A stretch of 13,505 nt of DNA, from the NCBI GenBank assembly GCA_964225175.1, contig CAXQNK010000141.1:1-13505 (forward strand), in the 5' to 3' direction. Position numbers and translations under genes: made by a program. This DNA is from WTJD01 sp964225175. GTDB lineage: Bacteria; Pseudomonadota; Gammaproteobacteria; Xanthomonadales; SZUA-36. The notes beneath the pieces are model-generated. The model had not been told where the DNA came from. It made no database searches and was given only the letters and a program-made list of their open reading frames with translations. Below are positions 1 to 6,185 of the stretch, in pieces (position 1 is the first letter of the stretch; each line of letters starts with the position of its first letter).

Positions 1-24
1 TTCAGACGTGTGCTCTTCCGATCT
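1..24 (+). other. Illumina adapter left at the contig end
   Basis: The first 24 bases, beginning TTCAGACGTGTGCTCTTCCG and ending ATCT, match from memory the 3' part of the Illumina TruSeq multiplexing / read-2 adapter. The match ends exactly where the interrupted ftsK reading frame begins at base 25. This is a library artefact, not organism DNA, and should be trimmed. Confidence 0.96.
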
Positions 25-156
25 ATAGCTCACCAGGCTCGCCAGCAGGTACACCGCCAGAAGAATGGAGAAAAGAAACACGCTCTCCTGGATGCGTTGC
101 ATCATCGGATCTGTGTCGCGCGGAGACTTGGCTGCTTTCTTTCGTGCCTGAGGCAA
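25..156 (-). CDS. ftsK: DNA translocase FtsK, N-terminal fragment
   Basis: Only the first 44 codons are present; the gene is cut by the adapter at base 24. The peptide has a short basic start (MPQARKKAAKSPR) and then, from about residue 26, a hydrophobic segment, FLFSILLAVYLLASLVSY. That is the first transmembrane helix of the FtsK membrane domain, which in relatives is followed by a periplasmic stretch resembling SPADPGWS. FtsK anchors at the division septum and pumps chromosome ends through it. The chosen start is TTG at 156-154, because CTCCACCT on the plus strand at 165-172 (AGGTGGAG on the coding strand) gives a good Shine-Dalgarno with an 8-nt spacer. ATG codons at residues 18 and 19 are less likely alternatives. 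The divergent neighbour trxB is a frequent partner of ftsK in gammaproteobacteria and supports the call, which otherwise rests on a short peptide. Confidence 0.75.
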
Positions 157-191
157 AATTAAGGCTCCACCTGATATTGTATTCGCATCAT

Positions 192-197
192 ATTATA
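192..197 (-). promoter_or_regulatory. Candidate -10 box for ftsK
   Basis: The minus strand reads a perfect TATAAT here, about 36 nt upstream of the ftsK TTG start, inside a very AT-rich block (190-220). The -35 position, around 214-220, is A/T-only and does not resemble TTGACA. The assignment rests on the -10 box and the AT-rich context. Confidence 0.4.
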
Positions 198-280
198 TTT
201 ATTGATTTTTTTAAAATAATTAGCCCGTTCGCATGAAATGGAAACTGGGTGTGCGCCCTGAAAATCCCTGTAATAGATAC

Positions 281-310
281 CTGAAGTCAGCCCAGTGATT
301 CAGTTAGAAT
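281..310 (+). promoter_or_regulatory. Weak candidate promoter for trxB
   Basis: TAGAAT at 305-310 matches five of six bases of the -10 consensus. An 18-nt spacer separates it from CTGAAG at 281-286, which shares only three bases with TTGACA. Transcription from it would give a leader of about 85 nt before trxB. It is the best sigma-70-like match I see between the AT-rich block and the gene, and it is weak. Confidence 0.25.
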
Positions 311-400
311 ACCCTCTTCAGTAATCATCTCCCATCGCTGTTTCGAGAGGCGCGATTCGGGGATTATTCGAGCAACAATCCACCAACGGAGCGATTATAC

Positions 401-1357
401 ATGAGCGATGTCAGGCACTGTCGGGTTCTTATCCTGGGCTCAGGACCCGCCGGTTACACCGCCGCGATTTACGCAGCGAGGGCCAACCTGAATCCTGTTG
501 TGATCACCGGCTTGCAACAGGGCGGGCAACTGACGATCACCACCGACGTGGATAACTGGCCAGGTGACGTAGAGGGCTTGCAAGGCCCGGCGCTCATGGA
601 ACGCATGTTGAAGCATGCCGAGCGATTCGACACCGAGGTCGTATTCGATCACATTCACACCGCCCATCTCGGCAACAAGCCGTTTTTACTCGAGGGCGAC
701 GCCGGCAAATACACCTGCGATGCTTTGATTATCAGCACCGGCGCAAGCGCTCAGTACCTGGGTCTGCCCTCAGAGCAGGCGTTCATGGGCAGAGGCGTGT
801 CGGCCTGTGCGACCTGCGACGGTTTTTTTTACAGGGAGCAACCGGTAGCTGTCATCGGCGGCGGCAATACCGCGGTGGAAGAGGCACTGTATTTGTCCAA
901 TATTGCTTCATCAGTCACCCTGGTCCATCGCAGAGACGCCCTACGTGCGGAAAAAATCCTGCAGGATCGCCTGTTCGAACGTGAAGCCAATGGTAATGTC
1001 GAGATTCTCTGGGATCACGTGCTCGACGAAGTACTTGGCAATGAGGCCGGGGTCGATGGAATGCGTATCCGCGGTGTAAAGTCCGATGAGTTGCGGGATG
1101 TGCAAGTTAATGGTGTGTTCATTGCTATCGGTCATGTCCCGAACACCGGTATATTTGATGGCCAACTCGACATGCATAACGGCTATATTAGAACGCACAG
1201 CGGCACCGAGGGGATGGCAACTGCCACCAGCGTGCCGGGTGTATTTGCAGCGGGCGACGTCGCTGATCATGTCTATCGCCAAGCCATTACATCGGCGGGA
1301 TTTGGCTGCATGGCAGCGCTGGACGCTGAGCGCTGGCTTGACGAAGCCAAGGACTGA
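401..1357 (+). CDS. trxB: Thioredoxin reductase
   Basis: This cytoplasmic flavoenzyme uses NADPH to reduce thioredoxin, which feeds ribonucleotide reductase and protein disulfide repair. The 318-residue length is normal for the low-molecular-weight bacterial enzyme. The FAD-binding Rossmann motif GSGPAG lies at residues 13-18. The redox-active disulfide is CATC at 136-139 followed by D140. The NADPH-binding motif GGGNTA lies at 153-158 with HRR at 176-178. The C-terminal FAD contact is AAGDV at 283-287. The start is supported by GGAG at 388-391, nine bases before the ATG. aat follows after only 15 nt, so the two are probably co-transcribed. All key residues are present and nothing is truncated. 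Confidence 0.97.
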   Translation: MSDVRHCRVLILGSGPAGYTAAIYAARANLNPVVITGLQQGGQLTITTDVDNWPGDVEGLQGPALMERMLKHAERFDTEVVFDHIHTAHLGNKPFLLEGDAGKYTCDALIISTGASAQYLGLPSEQAFMGRGVSACATCDGFFYREQPVAVIGGGNTAVEEALYLSNIASSVTLVHRRDALRAEKILQDRLFEREANGNVEILWDHVLDEVLGNEAGVDGMRIRGVKSDELRDVQVNGVFIAIGHVPNTGIFDGQLDMHNGYIRTHSGTEGMATATSVPGVFAAGDVADHVYRQAITSAGFGCMAALDAERWLDEAKD

Positions 1358-1372
1358 ACTACCGGCTTTGGC

Positions 1373-2074
1373 ATGATTCCCAGGCTGGGCGATGCAGCAA
1401 ACAGCCCTTTTCCGCCCGTGCATAGCGCGCTGAAAGATCCGGACGGGCTTCTGGCCTGGGGTGGAGACCTCGATCCTGAACGACTTATCCAGGCCTATCT
1501 CCGCGGCATATTTCCATGGTATTCGCAGGGCCAGCCGATATTGTGGTGGTCGCCTTCAAAGCGTTGCGTCATTGTGCCGGACCAGCTTCACGTTTCCAGG
1601 CGATTGGCGCGGACAATCCGAAAAAAAGATTTCAGGATCACCGCCGATCTGGCTTTTGCAGACGTCGTTTCGGCCTGTGCTGCACCCGGACCCCAAAGAA
1701 CCTCCACCTGGATCACGAGTGAGATGGCGTCAGCCTATATGCAACTGCACGTCCTGGGTTTGGGGCACTCCATAGAAATTTGGCGTGGTGATCATCTGGT
1801 TGGCGGCATTTACGGGCTCTCGATGGGTGGCATGTTTTTTGGTGAATCGATGTTCAGTGCGGGGCGTGATGGCAGTAAACTCGCCCTGGTTGCGCTATGT
1901 CGTGCCATGCAACGCTGGTCTTTCGACCTACTGGACTGCCAGATCCCAAACCCGCACTTGCTCAGCCTGGGTGCCGTGAGCGTGCCCAGAGAGCAATTTC
2001 TGAAACAGTTGCAGTTCAGCCTTGAGAAGGAAACGCGCACAGGCTCATGGACCAATGAATTTGCCAATGTGTGA
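1373..2074 (+). CDS. aat: Leucyl/phenylalanyl-tRNA--protein transferase
   Basis: Aat transfers Leu or Phe from aminoacyl-tRNA to the N-terminus of proteins that begin with Arg or Lys, marking them for ClpS/ClpAP degradation (bacterial N-end rule). Its 233 residues show the family hallmarks: the N-terminal FPP and GLLAWGGDL segments (13-33), YLRGIFPWY (42-50), PILWWSP (55-61), the central GGIYGLSMGGMFFGESMFS block (144-162), and LLDCQIPNPHLLSLGA near the end. The ATG lies 15 nt after the trxB stop with no strong Shine-Dalgarno, so translation may be coupled to trxB. The arginyltransferase gene ate/bpt, infA and clpS, which often follow aat in Pseudomonas-type genomes, are absent. The next gene lies on the opposite strand. 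Confidence 0.96.
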   Translation: MIPRLGDAANSPFPPVHSALKDPDGLLAWGGDLDPERLIQAYLRGIFPWYSQGQPILWWSPSKRCVIVPDQLHVSRRLARTIRKKDFRITADLAFADVVSACAAPGPQRTSTWITSEMASAYMQLHVLGLGHSIEIWRGDHLVGGIYGLSMGGMFFGESMFSAGRDGSKLALVALCRAMQRWSFDLLDCQIPNPHLLSLGAVSVPREQFLKQLQFSLEKETRTGSWTNEFANV

Positions 2075-2232
2075 TCTGAGCTTGGTCGGCGGACATCCAA
2101 ACATGACCGATGATGATGCGGTAATGGTGCCATGCCTGTTTTATGTGATGTGCCTTGACAGGGCAATCACAAACCTCCTCGATGGGGGAGATGAATACCT
2201 GGAATTGAGGATTAAAAGCCGGACCTTGTGAG

Positions 2233-2949
2233 TCAGTCATCTGCACGGCGTTCAGATTGCCGCGGCGCGTCCCCTTCAGAGGACTGGGCATCGATGCCGG
2301 GGAACCAATCCGGCACGGTGTCGTCCTCCTCCCATTCATAGGTCTTCAAGGGAACACGATCCCATTTCCTGTAGAGGGCTGCCATGATCACGCCCAGCAC
2401 AGCGCCTGAAAGATGCATTTCCCAGGACATGCCCGAGCGAACCGGCAATACGCCCCAAATCATCGAGCCGTAAAGAAACCAGACCATCAGTGATACGGCC
2501 ACGGAGCGAAAATCCTGCCGCAGCACTCCGCTGACGAAGACAAAAGCGAGCATTCCGTAAATCAGGCCGCTGGCTCCAATATGCAGGCTGGGCCGCCCAA
2601 TGAACCAGGTCAGCATGGCAGTGCCAAACCACAACATGGGAAGCGCGCGTACCGAGATATTGGGGTACAAGTACAACATGGTCGTCAGGCTGACGAGCAA
2701 TGGCGCAGTATTGTTGAACAGGTGCCCAAACCCACCATGCAACAATGGCGCCATGAAAACGCCGACCAGCCCGTCGGTCGCGCGCGGCCTGAGGCCGAAA
2801 CGATTCAGACCCAGACCCAGGTAGCTGTCGGCGATCTGGATGAACCAGAGCACGGCAGCAAAACCCATCGCCACGCGAAGTGCCAACCAGAAATTACTCC
2901 TGGCCCGTGCCGAGCTGGTGAATTCCGGGTCCGGTTTTTGTAGGCGCAT
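2233..2949 (-). CDS. Rhomboid-family intramembrane serine protease
   Basis: Rhomboids cleave membrane proteins within the bilayer using a Ser-His dyad. This 238-residue protein has the full signature. H71 and the HLFNN motif (76-80) follow the first helix. GASG at 125-128 carries the nucleophile S127. H179 in the EMHLSGAVLG helix (177-186) is the catalytic histidine. Several hydrophobic segments occur (about 22-41, 82-96, 102-116, 126-143, 150-168 and 180-193). The soluble C-terminal tail, from about residue 200, is acidic and tryptophan-rich (YEWEEDD, PDWFPGID). The ATG lies two bases after the plsC stop, reading TGA GC ATG, with no separate strong ribosome binding site, so translation is probably coupled to plsC. 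The physiological substrate cannot be deduced. Confidence 0.93.
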   Translation of the reverse strand: MRLQKPDPEFTSSARARSNFWLALRVAMGFAAVLWFIQIADSYLGLGLNRFGLRPRATDGLVGVFMAPLLHGGFGHLFNNTAPLLVSLTTMLYLYPNISVRALPMLWFGTAMLTWFIGRPSLHIGASGLIYGMLAFVFVSGVLRQDFRSVAVSLMVWFLYGSMIWGVLPVRSGMSWEMHLSGAVLGVIMAALYRKWDRVPLKTYEWEEDDTVPDWFPGIDAQSSEGDAPRQSERRADD

Positions 2950-2951
2950 GC

Positions 2952-3695
2952 TCAGGTAGTTTCGGCAGTAGGCAGTGCGGAAGCAATGAGCGTTTGCGCG
3001 GTGTCTCGTAAACTTCCGAGGTCATTCAGGCTCCTGCCTTGCGTTTCGATCACGGGATGCGCCACTAGCCGGACCCGTCCGGGAAATATCTTCAATGTCT
3101 TTGCGGGACAAATTTCATGCGTGCCAACGACGGTTACCGGCAAGATCGGGATCTGGGCTTCGATCGCAACGCGGAAAGCCCCCTTTTTGAAGGGCAGCAG
3201 GTTACCATCTGGGCTGCGGGTGCCCTCAGGGAAAAACAAAATGCCTATGCCGTTACCGAGACGTTCCAGCGCAGCGTTGATTTGTTTCCGGGCCTGCTCC
3301 GGATTTTTCCTGTCGATGAAAATATGGCCCACTTTCTCACAGCCGATTCCGATGCCTGGCGCTTTTCGCAGCTCTTGCTTGATGACCCATTTGAGATCGA
3401 GATCCAGCCAGCCGTAAAGCGCGGGAATGTCGAAGAGGCTGAGGTGATTGGCCACCACGACGTAGGAACGGCTTGTGTCGATGTGCTCGGAACCTTCGAG
3501 CTGCACCCTCATCGGGGTTAACCAGGCCAGCGCACGCGCCCAGTTCATCGCAACGTAGCGGCTGGAAAATCGCGGACTCACCAAGATGGCGGTCAGTGTT
3601 GCCAGCCAGCCTGCAATAAAGCTGAGCATAGCAGCCAGTGGGATCAACACCAGCCAAGCGTAAATTTGATAGGGCCAGAACAGGAGCTTTTTCAC
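2952..3695 (-). CDS. plsC: 1-acyl-sn-glycerol-3-phosphate acyltransferase
   Basis: PlsC acylates lysophosphatidic acid to phosphatidic acid, the second acylation step of phospholipid synthesis, at the inner membrane. An N-terminal hydrophobic hairpin (about residues 5-40) is followed by the catalytic HX4D motif, NHLSLFD, with H84 and D89. Next come the substrate-binding FPEGTRS block (155-161) and a PVTV region. At 247 residues the length is typical. The start is GTG at 3695-3693. I found no in-frame ATG upstream, and the ribosome binding site is poor. A rhomboid gene follows immediately in the same unit. Upstream, 117 nt separate it from the ibpA stop and contain a terminator-like hairpin, so plsC probably has its own promoter there. 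Confidence 0.94.
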   Translation of the reverse strand: MKKLLFWPYQIYAWLVLIPLAAMLSFIAGWLATLTAILVSPRFSSRYVAMNWARALAWLTPMRVQLEGSEHIDTSRSYVVVANHLSLFDIPALYGWLDLDLKWVIKQELRKAPGIGIGCEKVGHIFIDRKNPEQARKQINAALERLGNGIGILFFPEGTRSPDGNLLPFKKGAFRVAIEAQIPILPVTVVGTHEICPAKTLKIFPGRVRLVAHPVIETQGRSLNDLGSLRDTAQTLIASALPTAETT

Positions 3696-3755
3696 GGCGT
3701 TTACTGTAGGCGACTCATCGCCAGACTAGCGACCTCGATGTGCCCACGCAAGTGC

Positions 3756-3796
3756 AAGAGCGAAAGGCACGGAGCGCCCATTATGACGCCCCGTGC
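3756..3796 (-). terminator. Probable intrinsic terminator after ibpA
   Basis: On the minus strand GCACGGGGCG (3796-3787) pairs with CGCTCCGTGC (3776-3767) in ten pairs including one G-U, with a 10-nt loop. A pyrimidine-rich tail, CTTTCGCTCTT, follows at 3766-3756. The hairpin starts 17 nt beyond the ibpA stop codon, as expected for a terminator separating ibpA from plsC. The U-run is imperfect, so termination may be partial. Confidence 0.6.
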
Positions 3797-3812
3797 TGTA
3801 TTTCTGAGCTGA

Positions 3813-4283
3813 TCAGGCGGCTTCGCTCGTTTTGCTCTCGGTGGCATCGAGCAAACGGCCGGTCGCATTCTGGATTGCGATAGTACGGGGCTTCATCGCC
3901 TCGGGAACTTCGCGTTCAAGGTGAATATGAAGCAGGCCATTCTCCATGCTTGCGCCCGTGACCCTGACATGATCAGCGAGGTTGAAGCGTCGCTCGAAAG
4001 ATCGAGCTGCAATGCCTCGGTAAAGGTAGTTGAGCTCGCTTTCTTCGGAATTCTTTTCGCCAGTAACGAGAAGCTTGTTGCGTTCCGAAGTGATGTTTAA
4101 TTCATCTTCGGTGAACCCGGCAACAGCCATGGTGATCTGGTAAGTGTCTTCGTCGAGCGCGACGATGTTGTAAGGTGGATATGAATTACCCTGCTCCGTG
4201 CGATTTGCAGAGGCAAGTAGCGAGGCAAGTCGATCAAATCCAACAGATGTTCGGTACAGGGGTGAAAAATCAAAGCCAGTCAT
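3813..4283 (-). CDS. ibpA: Small heat-shock protein, IbpA type
   Basis: IbpA is an ATP-independent holdase that binds unfolding proteins and hands them to DnaK/ClpB. The 156 residues begin MTGFDFSPLYRTSVGFDRL, very like E. coli IbpA. The alpha-crystallin domain runs from about 36 to 128 and includes YPPYNIVALDED, VAGF (54-57), YLYRGIA (87-92) and the conserved A-x3-NGLL element (111-118). The C-terminal I-x-I anchoring motif is IAI at 135-137. The start at 4283 is preferred over an in-frame TTG at 4355. It follows AAAGGAGAA with a good spacer, it matches the family N-terminus, and the longer form would translate through the thermometer leader. It lies downstream of greB but has its own sigma-32 promoter. 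Only one ibp gene is present. Confidence 0.95.
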   Translation of the reverse strand: MTGFDFSPLYRTSVGFDRLASLLASANRTEQGNSYPPYNIVALDEDTYQITMAVAGFTEDELNITSERNKLLVTGEKNSEESELNYLYRGIAARSFERRFNLADHVRVTGASMENGLLHIHLEREVPEAMKPRTIAIQNATGRLLDATESKTSEAA

Positions 4284-4368
4284 AACCGTATTCTCCTTTG
4301 AAGCAATTCGGAAGTTAGGGTTCCGCTGTTTAGCCGGAACATTATGTGGTCCCAATTGGCAACCACAT
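4284..4368 (-). promoter_or_regulatory. ROSE-like RNA thermometer in the ibpA leader
   Basis: The leader can form three successive hairpins, described here on the minus strand. First, ATGTGGT (4368-4362) pairs with ACCACAT (4350-4344) around an internal CCAATTGG. Second, GTTCCG (4340-4335) pairs with CGGAAC (4325-4320) with two more pairs inside. Third, TTGCT (4306-4302) faces AGGAG (4297-4293) across the 4-nt loop TCAA, with CCG/CGG closing the base (4311-4309, 4288-4286). In ROSE elements a U-U/C-GCU motif pairs with the Shine-Dalgarno through a G-G mismatch, exactly the arrangement here. Heating would melt this hairpin and free the ribosome site. The fold is drawn by hand; the motif match is strong. 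Confidence 0.82.
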
Positions 4369-4373
4369 TACCA

Positions 4374-4401
4374 AGGTGGGGGCCGCGATGGCGGATTCAA
4401 G
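4374..4401 (-). promoter_or_regulatory. Sigma-32 (RpoH) heat-shock promoter for ibpA
   Basis: The minus strand carries CTTGAA (4401-4396), a 14-nt spacer, and CCCCACCT (4381-4374). The sigma-32 consensus is CTTGAA, 13-15 nt, CCCCATNT; the only clear deviation is C for T at position 6 of the -10. Transcription would begin at about 4367-4369, just at the first hairpin of the leader. The -35 box lies 24 nt beyond the greB stop codon. Confidence 0.85.
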
Positions 4402-4425
4402 TTAATGGTGCGCGCTGCGGGTATT

Positions 4426-4926
4426 TTAAAAATGGCGATAGGAGACACGCATGATGCTCAGCACCCTCTGACCCACCGGCAAGCCAATCTGAAAGGTCTC
4501 GCCCACCCGTTTACCCAAAAGGGCGCGTGCCACAGGTGAATCGATGGAAATCCAGCCTTTCTGTGCATTGGTTTCATCCGCGCCGACAATCCGATAATGA
4601 AATTCACCCTCTTCTGACACCAGTGTGACCTCGGCGCCAAAACGCACGAGCCCCTGATCTTCAGGTAAGCGGTCGACAATTTTGATCTCTTCGAGCCGCC
4701 GGGTCAGATACTGAATTCTTCGGTCCATCTCTGCCAACTGCTTTTTTCGGTAGACGTATTCCGCATTTTCCGAGCGGTCCCCTTCGGCCGCAGCTGCACT
4801 TAAGGCCTGTACGACCTCCGGTCGTGTCTCGCGCCACAAGGTTTTAAATTCGGCACGTAATGCGGCTGCCCCGCTCGCGGTGATGTAAGGACTGGATTTT
4901 TGTGGCGGCGGCCTCCAGCGTGTCAT
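4426..4926 (-). CDS. greB: Transcription elongation factor GreB
   Basis: GreB enters the secondary channel of RNA polymerase and stimulates cleavage of backtracked transcripts. The 166 residues match the GreB subfamily. An N-terminal coiled coil (about 20-85) includes LWRETRPEV and the tip motif GDRSENAEY (49-57), with acidic D50 and E53 at the positions that hold the catalytic Mg2+. DRRIQYLTRRLEEIKIVD follows. The C-terminal FKBP-like domain contains YRIVGADE (111-118) and SIDSPVARALLGKRVG (127-142), and the end is RVLSIMRVSYRHF. Compared with E. coli GreB there is a proline-rich N-terminal extension of about eight residues (TRWRPPPQK). No strong Shine-Dalgarno is visible before the ATG. The gene diverges from the cation transporter and ends just before the ibpA heat-shock promoter. 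Confidence 0.95.
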   Translation of the reverse strand: MTRWRPPPQKSSPYITASGAAALRAEFKTLWRETRPEVVQALSAAAAEGDRSENAEYVYRKKQLAEMDRRIQYLTRRLEEIKIVDRLPEDQGLVRFGAEVTLVSEEGEFHYRIVGADETNAQKGWISIDSPVARALLGKRVGETFQIGLPVGQRVLSIMRVSYRHF

Positions 4927-5015
4927 GTCTGCTCACGCCACGACGTTTTTCCGGCCCCACGCCAACACCGGGCGGGTAATGTCGATCCGCGGTCGCGGCA
5001 CAGTAAAAAAAAGCA

Positions 5016-5042
5016 TTGACGAGGCTGATTCACAAGTATGAT
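5016..5042 (+). promoter_or_regulatory. Candidate sigma-70 promoter for the CDF-rimO operon
   Basis: TTGACG (5016-5021) and TATGAT (5037-5042) each match five of six consensus bases, and an A-tract resembling an UP element lies just upstream. The spacer is only 15 nt, which is short. If used, it would give a leader of about 190 nt that includes the compound hairpin at 5098-5148. Confidence 0.35.
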
Positions 5043-5097
5043 TTTACCACCCGGACCCGCAGATGCCGGTATTGGGGCTTGAATAGTTTCTCCGCCC

Positions 5098-5148
5098 TGC
5101 CTGGAACAACATCGCCTGCTCGGTGCCGAGCGTCTCGGTTGCCAGGCA
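5098..5148 (+). repeat. Compound inverted repeat / structured leader element
   Basis: TGCCTGGAAC (5098-5107) pairs with GTTGCCAGGCA (5138-5148), giving ten pairs with one bulged G at 5141. Inside, CCGAG (5126-5130) can pair either with the upstream CTCGG (5119-5123) or with the downstream CTCGG (5134-5138), so two small hairpins are mutually exclusive. Because the repeat is near-symmetrical it could act in either strand's RNA: the transporter leader (90 nt before its start) or a greB leader. It has no U-tract, so it is not a standard terminator. I cannot match it to a named riboswitch. Confidence 0.5.
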
Positions 5149-5237
5149 AGTTCACATCATGCGGCGCTTGAGCACAGTTGCGGCAGGCGACATAATCCCG
5201 TGACGCATAGAGCAGTGCACCACGAGCAGGAAGTTCA

Positions 5238-6152
5238 ATGTCAGGCAAACCTGATTCACTTAAATCCATCTTATTCGCTTTTTTCGCTAACTTTTCCATA
5301 GCCATCGCCAAGGGCTTCGCGGCGTTCTTCACGGGCTCCAGCGCGATGCTGGCCGAATCGATTCACTCACTGGCTGATAGTGGTAACCAGCTTTTGTTGA
5401 TTCTTGGGCTAAAACAATCTCGCCTCCCGCCAAGTGATGAATATCCTCTCGGTTACGGCAAAAGCATCTATTTCTGGTCATTCCTGGTGGCTTTGGTCCT
5501 GTTCAGCCTGGGCGGGCTGTTCTCACTCTATGAGGGCTGGCACAAATTTCAGCATCCCGAGCCGATAACCGCTCCCTGGGTTGCCGTGGGGGTGCTTATT
5601 TTCGCGATTATCGCGGAAGCCATTTCCCTCTGGGGCTGCATGCGCGAGGTGAACAAGGAGCGCTGGGGGAGAAGCCTGGCACACTGGTTCAGGGAAAGCA
5701 GAACGAGCGAACTGGTTGTCGTCTTTGGCGAGGATGTGGCTGCATTACTGGGCCTTGTTGTAGCCCTTGCCGCGGTAGTGGCCAGCATGCTGACGGGTAA
5801 TCCGCTTTTTGATGCCATTGGCACTCTGGTTATCGGAGCCCTGTTGCTGGTCATCGCAGTGTTCATTGCCGTAGAGGTGAAAGCGCTGTTGATCGGACAA
5901 AGCGTGGAGCCAAGGATTTTAAAGGCCATGCGGGAACACCTGTCTCAACAGCCCGAGGTGGAGCGGTTGTTTCGCCTGGTGACCATGCAGATGGGGCCCG
6001 ACGCCATGGTAGCGGTCAAGGCACAAATGAAAGAAATGGGCTCAGAGGCTGCACTTGTCGCCGCCATCAACCGGATAGAAGCGGGATTCAAAAATCAATT
6101 CCCGCAGACCGCCTGGCTGTTCTTTGAACCGGACGTAACGGATGATAACTGA
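5238..6152 (+). CDS. Cation diffusion facilitator family transporter
   Basis: CDF proteins export divalent cations (Zn2+, Mn2+, Fe2+, Co2+) from the cytoplasm in exchange for protons. The 304 residues show about six hydrophobic segments (about 10-31, 34-58, 78-97, 112-133, 158-183, 190-215) and a cytoplasmic C-terminal domain from about 222. Helix 2 has the HxxxD metal motif, H43 and D47 in AESIHSLADS. YPLGYGKSIYFWSFLVALVLF (69-89) marks the bacterial subgroup related to mammalian SLC30A9. In helix 5 the equivalent motif reads VFGED (162-166): the aspartate is kept but the histidine is not. The metal therefore cannot be assigned with confidence. AGGAAG at 5228-5233 precedes the ATG. It is the first gene of the likely operon with rimO, 33 nt downstream. 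Confidence 0.9.
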   Translation: MSGKPDSLKSILFAFFANFSIAIAKGFAAFFTGSSAMLAESIHSLADSGNQLLLILGLKQSRLPPSDEYPLGYGKSIYFWSFLVALVLFSLGGLFSLYEGWHKFQHPEPITAPWVAVGVLIFAIIAEAISLWGCMREVNKERWGRSLAHWFRESRTSELVVVFGEDVAALLGLVVALAAVVASMLTGNPLFDAIGTLVIGALLLVIAVFIAVEVKALLIGQSVEPRILKAMREHLSQQPEVERLFRLVTMQMGPDAMVAVKAQMKEMGSEAALVAAINRIEAGFKNQFPQTAWLFFEPDVTDDN

Positions 6153-6159
6153 AGCCATT

Positions 6160-6180
6160 GGCTCCGGAGACAACGGAGCC
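6160..6180 (+). promoter_or_regulatory. Hairpin covering the rimO ribosome binding site
   Basis: GGCTCCG (6160-6166) pairs perfectly with CGGAGCC (6174-6180) across a 7-nt loop. The 3' arm contains GGAG (6175-6178), the Shine-Dalgarno of rimO seven bases before its ATG at 6186. The preceding stop codon ends at 6152, so ribosomes finishing the transporter gene would reach the 5' arm. This fits translational coupling. There is no U-run, so it is not an intrinsic terminator. Confidence 0.55.
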
Positions 6181-6185
6181 GGCGA

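Larger units (their letters stand above)
4927..5237. other. Divergent noncoding region between greB and CDF transporter
   Basis: This stretch of 311 nt separates the two divergent starts. It must hold promoters for both. It contains an A-tract (5004-5012), one fair plus-strand promoter match (5016-5042), and a compound hairpin (5098-5148). A minus-strand open frame runs through it (stop at 5030), but it starts inside the transporter gene on the opposite strand, has no Shine-Dalgarno and matches nothing I recognise. I see no gene here. Confidence 0.6.

Noticed and set aside
941..1423. 160-codon minus-strand open frame
   Set aside because: It is antisense to the trxB C-terminal domain and the aat start, with no domain match.
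2022..2231. 69-codon plus-strand open frame after aat
   Set aside because: The first third overlaps aat in another frame, there is no ribosome site, and the sequence matches nothing. The 158-bp gap to the rhomboid gene looks noncoding.
2075..2232. Bidirectional terminator between convergent aat and rhomboid genes
   Set aside because: Only weak 4-5 bp stems are present, and none is followed by a T-run.
3117..3521. 134-codon plus-strand open frame
   Set aside because: It is antisense to plsC across the catalytic motifs; no ribosome site or domain.
4284..4355. Longer ibpA reading frame from a TTG at 4355
   Set aside because: It would translate through the thermometer hairpins, lacks a Shine-Dalgarno, and adds residues absent from IbpA homologues. 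The ATG at 4283 has an excellent ribosome site.
5030..5332. Minus-strand 100-codon open frame through the greB/transporter divergent region, with a CRNC motif
   Set aside because: It starts inside the transporter gene on the other strand, has no ribosome site, matches no family I know, and its span is explained by the structured noncoding region.
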